From Marinobacter denitrificans (GTDB taxonomy: Bacteria; Pseudomonadota; Gammaproteobacteria; Pseudomonadales; Oleiphilaceae): a DNA stretch of 64,000 nt. The stretch is taken from positions 372,001-436,000 of the forward strand of contig NZ_VMHN01000001.1 in the NCBI RefSeq assembly GCF_008795955.1, read 5' to 3'. The notes below the pieces were generated by a model. It saw only the letters and a list, made by a program, of their open reading frames with translations. It searched no databases and was not told the origin of the DNA. The translations under genes and the position numbers were made by a program. Shown here piece after piece: positions 55,800-64,000 of the stretch; the stretch's first letter is position 1, and each line of letters opens with the position of its first letter.

Positions 55800-56489
55800 A
55801 TGAAGAAACGCCGTAACCGACTGAAAATCTGGAAGTCGCGGCTTCGCTGGTACGGACTTCCCTCACTGGGCCTGGTCATCGCCATTGTGGCGACCCAGCG
55901 GTTCAGCCTGCTGGAACCCGACCCACCAGCAAATACCGAGAACGTCTGTGAGATTTTCCGGGAACATCCGGTCTGGTATGACTACGCCAGCCGCTCGAAA
56001 GAGCGCTGGGGCACACCTATTGCCACACAACTGGCATTCGTCTATTACGAGTCGTCGTTCCGCAGTCATGCCCGGCCGCCCCGCAGCCAGTTGTTCGGAT
56101 TCATTCCCTGGACACGGCCAACATCCGCGTACGGCTACGCCCAGGCCCTCGACCCGGCCTGGGGCGAGTATCTGGAGGCAAACGGCGACGGATTATCGGT
56201 GGTGCGTACCAACATGAAACACGCGCTGGACTTTGTGGGCTGGTATAACCACCTGACCAACCAGGAGGTGGGCATTCCTCTTACCAGCCCGGAGAAGCTC
56301 TATCTTGCCTACCATGAGGGCAGAACCGGGTACCAGCGGCAAAGCTACCTGGCGAAGCCGGCGGTGATGTCGCTGGCAGACAGGGTGCAAACCCGCGCCT
56401 TTCGGTACCACCGCCAACTCCAGAGCTGCGAGAAAGAGTTCCAGTGCTGGCGCTTCTATCAGTTCTGGCCGTTTTGCGGAGACTGGTAG
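55800..56489 (+). CDS. Lytic-transglycosylase-like protein (SLT family)
   Basis: A 229-residue protein with an N-terminal membrane anchor (LPSLGLVIAIVATQRF) and a lysozyme-like domain. The candidate catalytic Glu is in AFVYYESSFRSHARPP, and the AYGYAQALDPAWGEY and LAYHEGRTGY blocks match SLT folds. It would cleave peptidoglycan glycan strands from the periplasmic side. The frame opens with GTG at 55773; ATG 55800 is equally possible, and both have poor ribosome sites. Confidence 0.85.
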   Translation: MKKRRNRLKIWKSRLRWYGLPSLGLVIAIVATQRFSLLEPDPPANTENVCEIFREHPVWYDYASRSKERWGTPIATQLAFVYYESSFRSHARPPRSQLFGFIPWTRPTSAYGYAQALDPAWGEYLEANGDGLSVVRTNMKHALDFVGWYNHLTNQEVGIPLTSPEKLYLAYHEGRTGYQRQSYLAKPAVMSLADRVQTRAFRYHRQLQSCEKEFQCWRFYQFWPFCGDW

Positions 56490-56498
56490 AAATGCCGG

Positions 56499-57395
56499 TC
56501 AGGCCACCTCCCCCTCCACTTTCGGCGAGAGCTTTGCCAACCTCGCAGTCAGAAACTCCATCACGATGCGCACTCGTGCCATCTGCTGGGTTTCCTGGTT
56601 AACCATCAGCCAGAGGTCCACACCCTCACCCTCCAGGGGAGGAGATAGCCGCTTCAGTTCCCGGGCGCTGTCACCCAGGTAACAGGGCAGAGCTGCAAGG
56701 CCGGCACCGGCCCGCGCCAGGGCGTGCATGGCCTGGAGGCTGTTGCAGCGGATAATAGAGGAGGCGTTCTTCAGGTGTTTGCGATACCAGCGCCCGGTTG
56801 CCAGGTGGCTGAAACTCTCATCCGGCAGAATCCAGAGTTGCTGCTCCGGGGCATTCTCCAGATCCATGTGAGGATTGCGCTTACAGTACTTCGCCGCCCC
56901 ATATATAGCTGACTCGATGGTACCGATACGCTCACCTTCCAGAGTGGCCTGGGGTTTGTTGACCGGCCGCAATGTGAGGTCAGCCTCGCGGTGGCTCAGG
57001 TTGAGCACATCGTTATCGGTGAGCACTTCCAGCTCGATATCCGGGTACTCCCGGACCAGCTCGGCAATCATCGGGCTGATCAGCGCATTGACCATGGTGT
57101 CGGTGGCGGCAAGCCTGACTTTGCCCACGGGTGCCGAATCCTGTCCAACGAGCTGACGCTCAAGGTTTTCCATATCGCCGGTCAGTCTTTCAGCTGCCCG
57201 AAAAGCGGTTTCACCCACAGGGGTAAGCTGAAGCCCGTCGCGGTTGCGCTCAAAAAACTGAACGCCCATCTGTTCTTCCATCTGGTCCAGACGACGGAGC
57301 ACCGTGGTCTGGTGCACACCCAGTATTTCACCGGCTTTGGCGAGGGTTCCCCCTATTGCCAGCGCGTGTATATATCGAAGATAATCCCAGTCCAT
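56499..57395 (-). CDS. LysR-family transcriptional regulator
   Basis: A 298-residue regulator. The N-terminal winged HTH (LRYIHALAIGGTLAKAGEIL, VHQTTVLRRLDQMEEQM) is followed by a substrate-binding domain (VGKVRLAATDTMVNAL onward). Target unknown. It diverges from a 65-residue gene at 57525 across 130 bp, which could be a target. Confidence 0.94.
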   Translation of the reverse strand: MDWDYLRYIHALAIGGTLAKAGEILGVHQTTVLRRLDQMEEQMGVQFFERNRDGLQLTPVGETAFRAAERLTGDMENLERQLVGQDSAPVGKVRLAATDTMVNALISPMIAELVREYPDIELEVLTDNDVLNLSHREADLTLRPVNKPQATLEGERIGTIESAIYGAAKYCKRNPHMDLENAPEQQLWILPDESFSHLATGRWYRKHLKNASSIIRCNSLQAMHALARAGAGLAALPCYLGDSARELKRLSPPLEGEGVDLWLMVNQETQQMARVRIVMEFLTARLAKLSPKVEGEVA

Positions 57396-57524
57396 AGCTA
57401 CTGCATATTTGCAACATGAGTACGGAGTTTAACGTATTTGAACTGCAAAAAAGAAGGCGTATAGTTCTTTACATAGTCAGCTAACCAATATTTTTTTAAC
57501 CCACCAGACAAGGAGGAAGGCGCT

Positions 57525-57722
57525 ATGACTCAAGCACATATCGCAACCGTACACCCCATGCCATCCAGTATCCTCCACAACAGTACTGAGGTCAGGCGCC
57601 AATACACCCGTGCAGCTGCAAGACAGGCCGTACAGGTTATCAGCCGGAAAATGGGTTCGTGGAGAAAGAAGGCAGCAACCGCAACGCCGGAGATGCCCCA
57701 GATGATGCAGGGCGAGCACTAA
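57525..57722 (+). CDS. 65-residue basic protein, function unknown
   Basis: A 65-residue product with several Arg and Lys (VRRQYTRAAARQAVQVISRK, WRKKAATATPEMPQ) and no membrane segment. AAGGAGG lies eight bases before ATG 57525, one of the best ribosome sites in the window, and a terminator follows about 30 bases after the stop, so it looks like a real small gene. It is divergent from a LysR regulator. I recognise no family. Confidence 0.7.
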   Translation: MTQAHIATVHPMPSSILHNSTEVRRQYTRAAARQAVQVISRKMGSWRKKAATATPEMPQMMQGEH

Positions 57723-57755
57723 GCGCCCCCTGTAAAGGAAGACAGATTTCATCAG

Positions 57756-57793
57756 CACCGGTGGCCCTGAACATTCAGGCCCACCGGTGTTTT
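57756..57793. terminator. Terminator between the small basic gene and the acyl-CoA ligase
   Basis: A 9-bp stem (57756-57764 with 57781-57789) with inner pairing, then TTTT on the plus strand. It may serve both convergent genes. Confidence 0.65.
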
Positions 57794-57804
57794 CGTTTGT
57801 GGGC

Positions 57805-59487
57805 TCAGAATTCCCAGACCACTTTCTGTTTCTTGTCGAACCACTCATCCATTTTGCGGTTGTAGTAGTCCTCAATCACGTTCCGCTTGATCTTCATGGT
57901 GGGGGTCAGCATGCCGTTTTCCATGGTCCAGGGCTCCTTCACGACTACCACAAAGGCCAGTTTTTCATGGCCCTCGCATCCCCTGTTAACCGCATCCAGC
58001 TCCGCAGCCAGCTCCTGCTCCAGATCATCACGGCTGCCACCCGTTTCCAGCTCCTCACGCGCTTCTTCCGATAACAGCACCATCAGGCATGGCTGAGGCT
58101 GATTGGCACCGGCCACACACACTACCTCCGCTTTCGGATGATTGAAGCGGTTCTCGATAGGCACCGGCACCACGTACTTGCCCTTGGAGGTTTTAAACAG
58201 GTCTTTTACCCGGCCGGTGATTCTCAGGAACCCGTCCTTGTCGATTTCCCCCATATCACCGGTTTTCAGGAACCCGTCGTCAGTAATGTCTTCGCGGGTC
58301 TTCTCCTCGTTTTTGTAATAGCCCAGCATTTGCCCCGGGCTTTTGACCTGAACTTCCTCTCCCTCGCCCAGGCGGTGTTCCACACCCGGGTTGGTCACGC
58401 CCACGGTACCGGGCCTGGCCGCGCCCGGACGGTTGGCATGGGAATAACCGAAGTTCTCTGACATGCCATACACTTCCAGCAACTCCAGGCCCAGGTTGCG
58501 ATACCAGGCAATGATTTCGCCTGAAAGCGGTGCTGCCCCTGTCAGGGCGGCACGGCAATGGTCGAGCCCCAGTTGCTTGAGCACTTTCTTCTTCACCAGA
58601 CGGTTAAGCAGCGGGATATTAAACAGCACTTTCTGTTTTTTGGGCGGCAACTTGGCATTGACGCCAAGGTAGAATTTCATCCATAACCGTGGCACAGAGA
58701 AGAACAGTGTCGGGCGAGCCCGCTGCAGGTCCTCCTGGAAGGTTTCCAGGGAATTGGCGAAATACAGATGGAATCCGTAATACAGCGACTGGGTTTCCAC
58801 GGCGGCACGCTCCGCCACGTGGGCAAGCGGCAGATAGGAGAGCATACGCTCGTCCGGGGTGACCGGGAATATCTGCTGCAGGCCATCAGCCACGGAAATC
58901 ATGGTGCGAAAACTGTGCATGACCCCTTTCGGGCGCCCGGTACTGCCTGATGTATAAACGATGGTCGCCAGGTCGTCGGGATCTGGCAGCTTTGGTGCCA
59001 CCGGTTCCTGGCTGGCAATGATATCAAGCCATTTCGGGGTATCATCGCGGGGCGACATCGGCAATGAGATAATCGGCAAGTCGCCAGGGATATGATCCTT
59101 GATATCGTTCCAGCCGTCCGCCTTGCCATCCAGCTTACCCAGAAAAAGCAGCTTTGCTTCGCTATGCTCAAGCACATACGCCGCCGTATCGCCGTTTAAT
59201 GTGGGGTAGAGCGGCACGGACACATGCCCTGCAGCCCAGGTGGCCAGATCACAAAGAATCCAATGCGCGCTGTTTTTGCCCAGAATCGCGATATTGCTGC
59301 GCTCGGGAAGCCCCAGGGTGCCAAGATGCGCTGCCATGCGTGAAACCTGGTCTGCAGCCTGCTTCCAGGTAATATCTTCGGTGCTTCCGTCCGGGAAGGG
59401 CTGAGTCAGATAGACGTTGTCGGGAGTATGCTCTGCCCAATGGTAAAGGCAATGAAGGGATGTTTGCTTTGCGCTGTCTACAGCCAT
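57805..59487 (-). CDS. Long-chain fatty acid-CoA ligase (FAA1-like)
   Basis: A 560-residue adenylating enzyme. The P-loop is TIVYTSGSTGRPKGVMHSFR, the A5 motif VYGMSENFGYSHAN, A7 FLKTGDMGEIDKDG, A8 RVKDLFKTSKGKYVVPVPIE in part, and TPTMKIKRN supplies the terminal Lys. It activates long-chain fatty acids with ATP and CoA. ATG 59487 has AAGGAG upstream; the longer frame is unsupported. It is monocistronic. Confidence 0.92.
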   Translation of the reverse strand: MAVDSAKQTSLHCLYHWAEHTPDNVYLTQPFPDGSTEDITWKQAADQVSRMAAHLGTLGLPERSNIAILGKNSAHWILCDLATWAAGHVSVPLYPTLNGDTAAYVLEHSEAKLLFLGKLDGKADGWNDIKDHIPGDLPIISLPMSPRDDTPKWLDIIASQEPVAPKLPDPDDLATIVYTSGSTGRPKGVMHSFRTMISVADGLQQIFPVTPDERMLSYLPLAHVAERAAVETQSLYYGFHLYFANSLETFQEDLQRARPTLFFSVPRLWMKFYLGVNAKLPPKKQKVLFNIPLLNRLVKKKVLKQLGLDHCRAALTGAAPLSGEIIAWYRNLGLELLEVYGMSENFGYSHANRPGAARPGTVGVTNPGVEHRLGEGEEVQVKSPGQMLGYYKNEEKTREDITDDGFLKTGDMGEIDKDGFLRITGRVKDLFKTSKGKYVVPVPIENRFNHPKAEVVCVAGANQPQPCLMVLLSEEAREELETGGSRDDLEQELAAELDAVNRGCEGHEKLAFVVVVKEPWTMENGMLTPTMKIKRNVIEDYYNRKMDEWFDKKQKVVWEF

Positions 59488-59729
59488 CAACGGCTCCTTA
59501 TTGTTATAATCCGGAATCACTTTATTTTTATCAGACTAAAGTATAGCCAGGTAGATAGTACCTGTATTTGCGGTTTCCTCAAGCTCTCCACACCCCTGAA
59601 TCACCTCATCATCAAACCGGGCAAATGCGACAGACAACACATTTTATGTGGTGACATATGTCAATTATGGTCTAGAGTGTTCTGGTAAGCGTAAAGAACA
59701 ACAACAAAAAGGCCACTGTGGAGGTGCCT

Positions 59730-59837
59730 GTGAGAACAACAACACGCTCATCATTGATTTTTCCCGCCTGGGCCATTATCTGTACAGGCGCAGTTGCGTT
59801 TCTGTATTGCGCATCCGCGGGGCTTCTGACCGCCTGA
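59730..59837 (+). CDS. Possible 35-residue membrane peptide
   Basis: A GTG frame with GGAGG five bases upstream encodes MRTTTRSSLIFPAWAIICTG then AVAFLYCASAGLLTA: a basic start and one hydrophobic helix. It lies in the 453-bp gap 59488-59940, which otherwise shows no gene. Its size makes it uncertain. Confidence 0.35.
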   Translation: MRTTTRSSLIFPAWAIICTGAVAFLYCASAGLLTA

Positions 59838-59940
59838 GTGGCCCCCACGGACAAGTTCCGGGGCTTCCGCCAGAACGATTTGCAGCGTACCCTCCTTCGT
59901 CTCGCCAGGTAACACTGTCAACAAGGAAGGGTTCTGCCCC

Positions 59941-60855
59941 ATGCAAGACTTGATTCTGTACCACTACGCCATGTCACCCTTTTCTGAGAAAGTCCGGGTG
60001 ATGCTGGGTTATGCCGGTCTTCCCTGGCAATCCGTTATTGTGAAAGAGATGCCTCCCCGGCCTGCACTTTCCATTCTCGCGGGGGGCTATCGAAAAGTGC
60101 CAGTAGCCCAGAACGGGGCTGACATTTTCTGCGACAGCCGCGCGATTGCAGACGAAATCGTGCGCCTGAGCGGCAAAACAGAACTGAGCCTCGCTGACCA
60201 GCCACAGGATGTGATTGATTTCGTACGCACCACGGATCTGGAGGTGTTCCTGGCCTGCGTAATCGCCGCCAGCGACGGCCGTATGCTGAAAAAGCTTGTC
60301 AGGGAGACCTCACTTTTCCACGCCTTCCGCTTCCTCAAAGACCGCATCACCATGGGCCGAAAATCCCGGGTCAAGGCGCTAAGAGGGCCTCAAGCCAAGG
60401 AAAAGGTTATCTCCCATCTCCGCACTATGGAGTCCATGCTGAGTGAGGACTTCCTGTTCGGAAGCACTCCCTGCATCGCGGACTTCTCCGCCTATCATGG
60501 CCTCTGGTTTGTGTGTGAACTGGCCGGCAAGCCCTGGTTACGGGACTTTCCGAAGGTGAAAGCCTGGATGGCGCGGATGAAGGCCTTCGGTCACGGCGAA
60601 TTCCGGGAGATCACCGCCGACCAGGCACTGGACATCGCCCGTGACGCCTTGCCCCGGACCATGGAAGCTGCAAGCGAGGATCCGCTTACCGGAAAGGACG
60701 TGGAAATTGCACCGGATGATTACGGACGGGAGCCCGTCACCGGCAAACTGGTATATGCCGATAACCAGGCACTGGTTCTGGGACGTTCCCATAAGCGAGT
60801 GGGACAGGTACACGTGCACTTCCCCCGTCAGGGATTTGCGCTCAAGCCGGCCTGA
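59941..60855 (+). CDS. Glutathione S-transferase family protein
   Basis: A 304-residue protein with an N-terminal thioredoxin-like GST domain (LYHYAMSPFSEKVRVMLGY, KVPVAQ, FCDSRAIADEI, the last being the glutathione-binding Asp/Ser motif) and a helical C-terminal domain (TPCIADFSAYHGLWF). The last 70 residues are an unusual extension (about 235-304) that ends in a beta-like stretch (RVGQVHVHFPRQGF). Substrate unknown. The stop codon lies within a hairpin. Confidence 0.88.
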   Translation: MQDLILYHYAMSPFSEKVRVMLGYAGLPWQSVIVKEMPPRPALSILAGGYRKVPVAQNGADIFCDSRAIADEIVRLSGKTELSLADQPQDVIDFVRTTDLEVFLACVIAASDGRMLKKLVRETSLFHAFRFLKDRITMGRKSRVKALRGPQAKEKVISHLRTMESMLSEDFLFGSTPCIADFSAYHGLWFVCELAGKPWLRDFPKVKAWMARMKAFGHGEFREITADQALDIARDALPRTMEAASEDPLTGKDVEIAPDDYGREPVTGKLVYADNQALVLGRSHKRVGQVHVHFPRQGFALKPA

Positions 60856-60875
60856 AATCTCAGGCCGGCCTGTTT
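60846..60875 (+). terminator. Terminator-like hairpin overlapping the GST stop codon
   Basis: A 10-bp perfect stem (60846-60855 with 60860-60869) around loop AATC, followed by CTGTTTT. The left arm contains the stop codon. Confidence 0.6.
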
Positions 60876-60916
60876 TCAGGACTGAAGGCGCTACTGCTCT
60901 CAACCCCTCGTGTTTT

Positions 60917-61540
60917 CTATCGTTTCGGTATTAACACCAGGTGATTAGGCAATTCGTTTTTCTCCCGGGTCGCCGGCACCTGCTCACGGAGGTGCTCGCC
61001 GCAGCTTTCAATACACTCCAAGAAGCCCGCCAGGGTATTGCCGCTGCGCACCCGGTCGGTAAAGGTTTTGACAATACCTTCCCAAATCTCGTCACCCACT
61101 TTTGAAGAAATTCCCTGGTCCACAAGAATTTCCACATAGTGTTCGGCTTCCGATACGAAAATCAGCATGCCGACACCACCTTTGGTGTGATGCAGGTTTT
61201 GCTCAAGAAATTGCCGACGCGCCATATTGGAGGCCCGCCAGAATCGCACGGGGCGAGGAATCATATGGTGGCCCACCCCCGGGAACTGGAACAGCAGGCA
61301 AAGCACGATAAAGGTTGCCCACTGGGCAACCAGCAACCAGTCGGCGCTGAGAGTCCCGGTGAAGTAATTGATCGCACCGGGTATCAACAGGGCAATAATT
61401 CCCGCCCAGAGCAGCGGTATATAGGAGTAGCTGTCGGAGGCATCCGCCAGCACTGTAACCAGTTCCGCGTCGGTTTCCCGCTCTACGTCAGAGATGGCCG
61501 CAGCCACCTGTTGTTGTTCCTTGTCTGTCAGTAGCGTCAT
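60917..61540 (-). CDS. TPM-domain membrane protein
   Basis: A 207-residue protein with a TPM_phosphatase domain split by two helices (LLWAGIIALLIPGAINYF, WATFIVLCLLFQFPGVG). GGVGMLIFVSEAEHYVEILVD near residue 125 is the signature. It is the last gene of lemA-TPM-TPM. TPM proteins of this type occur with LemA in many bacteria; role unknown. Confidence 0.9.
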   Translation of the reverse strand: MTLLTDKEQQQVAAAISDVERETDAELVTVLADASDSYSYIPLLWAGIIALLIPGAINYFTGTLSADWLLVAQWATFIVLCLLFQFPGVGHHMIPRPVRFWRASNMARRQFLEQNLHHTKGGVGMLIFVSEAEHYVEILVDQGISSKVGDEIWEGIVKTFTDRVRSGNTLAGFLECIESCGEHLREQVPATREKNELPNHLVLIPKR

Positions 61541-61601
61541 GTTTGTTCCGAGTTTGCTGAATCAGGGGTTCCGTGTTTGAGCACCTTTTAACCAGGCATG
61601 G

Positions 61602-62345
61602 CTACCACCCGCCGGAGGCACCACCACCGCCGAAGCCGCCGCCTCCGCCGCTGAAGCCGCCACCTCCGAAACCGCCACCGCGACCGCCGCCGAGCCCACC
61701 GAGAAGAGCGCCCGCCAGTATGGCACTACGACCACGCCGGCCGCTCCCGAAAAACGCCAGCAACACGATAATGAAGAACAGTATGCCGAGCGCAGGATGA
61801 GGTTTGTCCTGCTGCGTATCGGAACGCTGGCGCTCAGGTACCGCAAGGGGCTCTCCACCCAGTACCTGCACCATTGCCGCAGCACCATTGGCGATCCCGC
61901 TGGCAAAATCGCCCTCCCTGAAGGCAGGGGTAATGATCTGGTTGATAATAGTAGCCGAGGTAGCATCCGTAAGGCGGCCCTCAAGGCCGTAGCCCACTTC
62001 GATGCGGATTCGCCGCTCATCTTCAGCAACAATCAGCAGCGCACCGTTATCCTCGCCCTCCTGACCGATACCCCAGTGCCGACCCAGTTGATAGCCGTAA
62101 TCCTCGATGGCATAACCCTGCAGGTCGGGAAGGGTCACCACGACCACCTGCTCGGTGGTCGATTGTTCATGGGCTTCCAGCATCTGGCTGAGGTTGGCTT
62201 CCACCTGCTGCGGAAGCATATCGGCCTGATCCACAACCCGGCCCTTCAACTCCGGGAATTCCGGGGTGGACTGGGCCATAGCCGAGGCCTGTAATATCAG
62301 ATTCAGGGCGACAAACAGGGTAATCCGGCGCAACAGAACAGGCAT
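61602..62345 (-). CDS. TPM-domain (YgcG-like) protein with Gly-rich tail
   Basis: A 247-residue precursor with a signal peptide (about 1-24, ILQASAMAQ), a periplasmic TPM domain (PELKGRVVDQADMLP, GYAIEDYGYQLGRHWGIGQE, RRIRIEVGYGLEGRLTD), a C-terminal helix (LGILFFIIVLLAFFG) and a final Gly-rich tail (GGGRGGGFGGGGFSGGGG). The tail is typical of YgcG-like partners of LemA. Its ATG overlaps the lemA stop by one base. Confidence 0.93.
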   Translation of the reverse strand: MPVLLRRITLFVALNLILQASAMAQSTPEFPELKGRVVDQADMLPQQVEANLSQMLEAHEQSTTEQVVVVTLPDLQGYAIEDYGYQLGRHWGIGQEGEDNGALLIVAEDERRIRIEVGYGLEGRLTDATSATIINQIITPAFREGDFASGIANGAAAMVQVLGGEPLAVPERQRSDTQQDKPHPALGILFFIIVLLAFFGSGRRGRSAILAGALLGGLGGGRGGGFGGGGFSGGGGGFGGGGASGGW

Positions 62346-62962
62346 CAGAATTCCACCTGAGGCGCGTCTTCCGCATTCGGGGCCGTTGCCTCGAAATTGG
62401 CTCGCAACTCCATGTCGCTATAAAGGAAACTGTGCCACAGCCGGCCCGGGAAGGTGCGGATCTCGGTATTGTAGCGCTCGACCGCCTGGATAAAGTCCCG
62501 CCGTGCCACCGCGATGCGGTTTTCGGTGCCTTCCAACTGGGACTGCAGCGCGAGGAAATTCTGGTTGGACTTCAGGTCGGGATACCTCTCGGACACCGCC
62601 ATAAGCCTGCTCAATGCACTGCTCAGCTCACCCTGGGCCTGCTGAAACTGCTGAAGTTTCGCAGGATTATTGAGAATACTCTCGTCCACCTGAATCGACG
62701 TGGCCTTTGACCGGGCTTCAATTACCGCCGTCAGGGTTTCCTGCTCCTGTTTCGCAAAACCCTTGACCGTTTCAACCAGATTTGGCACAAGATCTGCGCG
62801 CCGCTGATACTGGTTTTCTACCTGCGACCAGGCCGCCTTGACCTGTTCGTCATAGGTGGGAATATTGTTGATCCCACATCCGGACAGCAGCAGGGCCAGT
62901 AATGCCATGGCCGCCAGACGGATGTTAAATCGGCCAGGCACGGCCGTGCTCACGTAGCGCAT
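62345..62962 (-). CDS. lemA: LemA-family lipoprotein
   Basis: A 205-residue protein. The N-terminal helix ends LLSGCG, a lipobox, and the LemA domain has NIPTYDEQVKAAWSQVENQY, RRADLVPNLVETVKGFAK and SERYPDLKSNQNFLALQSQL. It is probably envelope-anchored. First gene of the lemA-TPM-TPM operon. Confidence 0.95.
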   Translation of the reverse strand: MRYVSTAVPGRFNIRLAAMALLALLLSGCGINNIPTYDEQVKAAWSQVENQYQRRADLVPNLVETVKGFAKQEQETLTAVIEARSKATSIQVDESILNNPAKLQQFQQAQGELSSALSRLMAVSERYPDLKSNQNFLALQSQLEGTENRIAVARRDFIQAVERYNTEIRTFPGRLWHSFLYSDMELRANFEATAPNAEDAPQVEF

Positions 62963-63056
62963 AATGTATCAGTTCCTTGATGATTAACGGGCTGGTTGCC
63001 AGGAAGCCTAGAACACTAACACACTTCCGTCACGGCATCTGCGCCCTCCCAAACCA

Positions 63057-63072
63057 CTGTATACATATACAG
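63057..63072. promoter_or_regulatory. LexA (SOS) box upstream of yebG
   Basis: CTGTATACATATACAG matches the LexA consensus CTG-N10-CAG with an AT-rich alternating spacer, and is about 80 bp before the yebG start. In E. coli yebG is LexA-controlled too. Confidence 0.9.
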
Positions 63073-63149
63073 ATCTCTTCGATATACTCCCGGCGACTCA
63101 ATGAACCCCACCAGACACGACACCGTGCGGGAACACACTGGAGAACAAC

Positions 63150-63434
63150 ATGGCCGTACAAGCGCTGTATTACTCGGAGAGGGACGGACTGGAGATGGCA
63201 CTGAAAAACCCCGACATAATGCTTTTCTCGTCCAAAGCCGAAGCCGACGCCCGCGACAAGGTACTGGAACTGGCAGAAGAAATTACCCAGTTCCTGCAGG
63301 CACGGGTTGAAGGCATGGACGAAGCGATGGCCGAGAAGGCGGCGCTGGCCATTGCCGAGGAGAAAGACCTGTTCGGCAAGGCGCTCAAGAAGCCGTCTTT
63401 GCTGAACGAGCAGGCGCACCCGGATTCTGACTGA
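63150..63434 (+). CDS. yebG: YebG-family SOS-induced protein
   Basis: A 94-residue small protein with YebG order: MAVQALYYSERDGLEMALK, FSSKAEADARDKVLELAEEI, and LAIAEEKDLFGKAL. E. coli YebG is induced after DNA damage; its mechanism is unclear. The LexA box upstream supports the same control here. Confidence 0.93.
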   Translation: MAVQALYYSERDGLEMALKNPDIMLFSSKAEADARDKVLELAEEITQFLQARVEGMDEAMAEKAALAIAEEKDLFGKALKKPSLLNEQAHPDSD

Positions 63435-63456
63435 TCTCCGCCCGCTTTATGGCCAC

Positions 63457-63885
63457 TCAGCGGCGAAAACGCGTTTCCAGCACTACCGCTGAGTTGGTTC
63501 GCTCCACTCCCTCCAGATTGCCTATCTCATCCAGTACGGCGCTGAGCTCCTCCAGCGACTGCGCCTGAACGATGGCGATCAGGTCATACTCGCCGCTGAC
63601 CGAATACAGCTGGGATACCTGGCTGATCTGCTCAAGGGCGGTGTTGGTTCGCGCCGTCAGCTTCTGAAAAACTTTGATCGACACGTGTGCCTCTACCTGA
63701 TGCGCCGAGAACTCCCCGCCCAGTTGCACAGAATACCCACGAATTACCCCACTGGTTTCGAGTTTCGCGATGCGATTCTGCACCGTTGAGCGTGACACAT
63801 TGAGCGCGCGGGCCAGGTCAGAAATGCTGGAGCGGGCGTTCTGGCGAAGCCGCAACAGCAACTCCTGATCTTGCTTTCCGAGCAT
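63457..63885 (-). CDS. Lrp/AsnC-family transcriptional regulator
   Basis: A 142-residue regulator with an N-terminal HTH (QDQELLLRLRQNARSSISDL, ALNVSRSTVQNRIAKLE) and a C-terminal RAM domain (SGEYDLIAIVQAQSLEELSA). Ligand unknown, probably an amino acid. The start is ATG 63885 with AAGG nine bases upstream; the TTG at 63894 is too close to it. The region 63886-64000 contains no visible gene. Confidence 0.92.
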   Translation of the reverse strand: MLGKQDQELLLRLRQNARSSISDLARALNVSRSTVQNRIAKLETSGVIRGYSVQLGGEFSAHQVEAHVSIKVFQKLTARTNTALEQISQVSQLYSVSGEYDLIAIVQAQSLEELSAVLDEIGNLEGVERTNSAVVLETRFRR

Positions 63886-64000
63886 ATTGTTCAACCTTTA
63901 TGTCATTCTGAAGCTAAAGGCTAGCATTTTTGATAATTTGAAACTACAAACTGACACCCTGCTTCATCATACTGTCCTCATTAATCATCACCCGCAAACA

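Overview
The window looks like a chromosomal segment of a marine, heterotrophic gammaproteobacterium, most likely Marinobacter or a close relative. This is inferred from protein resemblance, because no rRNA or tRNA gene is present. Many products align closely by eye with E. coli or Pseudomonas families (SerA, YiaD, RlmJ, PpnP, FadH, YciH, YigZ, CpxR/CpxA-type kinase pair, YbiT, PpiC, YebG). The content also suits a salt-water hydrocarbon/lipid degrader: a complete Mrp sodium/proton antiporter operon, several acyl-CoA enzymes, a haloalkane dehalogenase and a secreted PhoX phosphatase. I see no prophage, transposase, integrase or CRISPR array; this is ordinary core and shell chromosome with short intergenic repeats.

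Layout. 1-5.3 kb: a D-2-hydroxyglutarate dehydrogenase-like flavoprotein (cut by the left edge) diverges from serA, followed by a small coiled-coil protein, a secreted subtilase and a YiaD-type OmpA lipoprotein. 5.4-8.7 kb: two alpha/beta hydrolases, a GIY-YIG protein and a DMT exporter. 8.7-13.4 kb: a sigma-54-dependent two-component system diverging from a secreted DUF4168 protein with a candidate -24/-12 promoter, then a lone TRAP-type binding lipoprotein. 13.4-20.6 kb: rlmJ, an MFS transporter, DUF4870, a chemoreceptor with a C-terminal sensor-like region, Tat-exported PhoX, and an acidic small lipoprotein. 20.7-27.4 kb: lipid catabolism (long acyl-CoA dehydrogenase, fadH, crotonase) with a GlxA-type regulator. 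27.5-33.5 kb: mrpABCDEFG. 33.5-46.6 kb: ppnP, acyl-CoA ligase, dadA, yciH, a DUF4136 lipoprotein, yigZ, an OmpR/CpxA-type two-component pair, a COG3146-like acyltransferase, a nicotinate salvage gene with dodecin, DUF3750 and azlCD. 46.6-56.5 kb: sirtuin, ohr, DUF1415, haloalkane dehalogenase, ABC-F protein, ppiC, VanZ-like protein, periplasmic binding protein, an M24-fold protein without canonical metal ligands, DUF2059 and a lytic-transglycosylase-like protein. 56.5-64 kb: LysR regulator with a divergent tiny gene, a second acyl-CoA ligase, a GST, the lemA-TPM-TPM operon, SOS-controlled yebG and an Lrp/AsnC regulator.

Working together: the lipid genes (two ligases, acyl-CoA dehydrogenase, dienoyl-CoA reductase, crotonase) supply most steps of beta-oxidation although they are scattered. 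SerA and the flavin dehydrogenase probably form a coupled serine-synthesis pair. Mrp provides sodium and pH homeostasis.

The most unusual items are: (i) two 104-nt intergenic elements at 23013 and 45375 with the same architecture (25-bp arms, 54-nt loop), a conserved loop and different but self-complementary arms; (ii) a possible structured leader before mrpA; (iii) the sigma-54/DUF4168 unit; and (iv) the metal-ligand-free M24 protein resembling ectoine hydrolases. Three likely or possible genes below about 70 codons are also listed.
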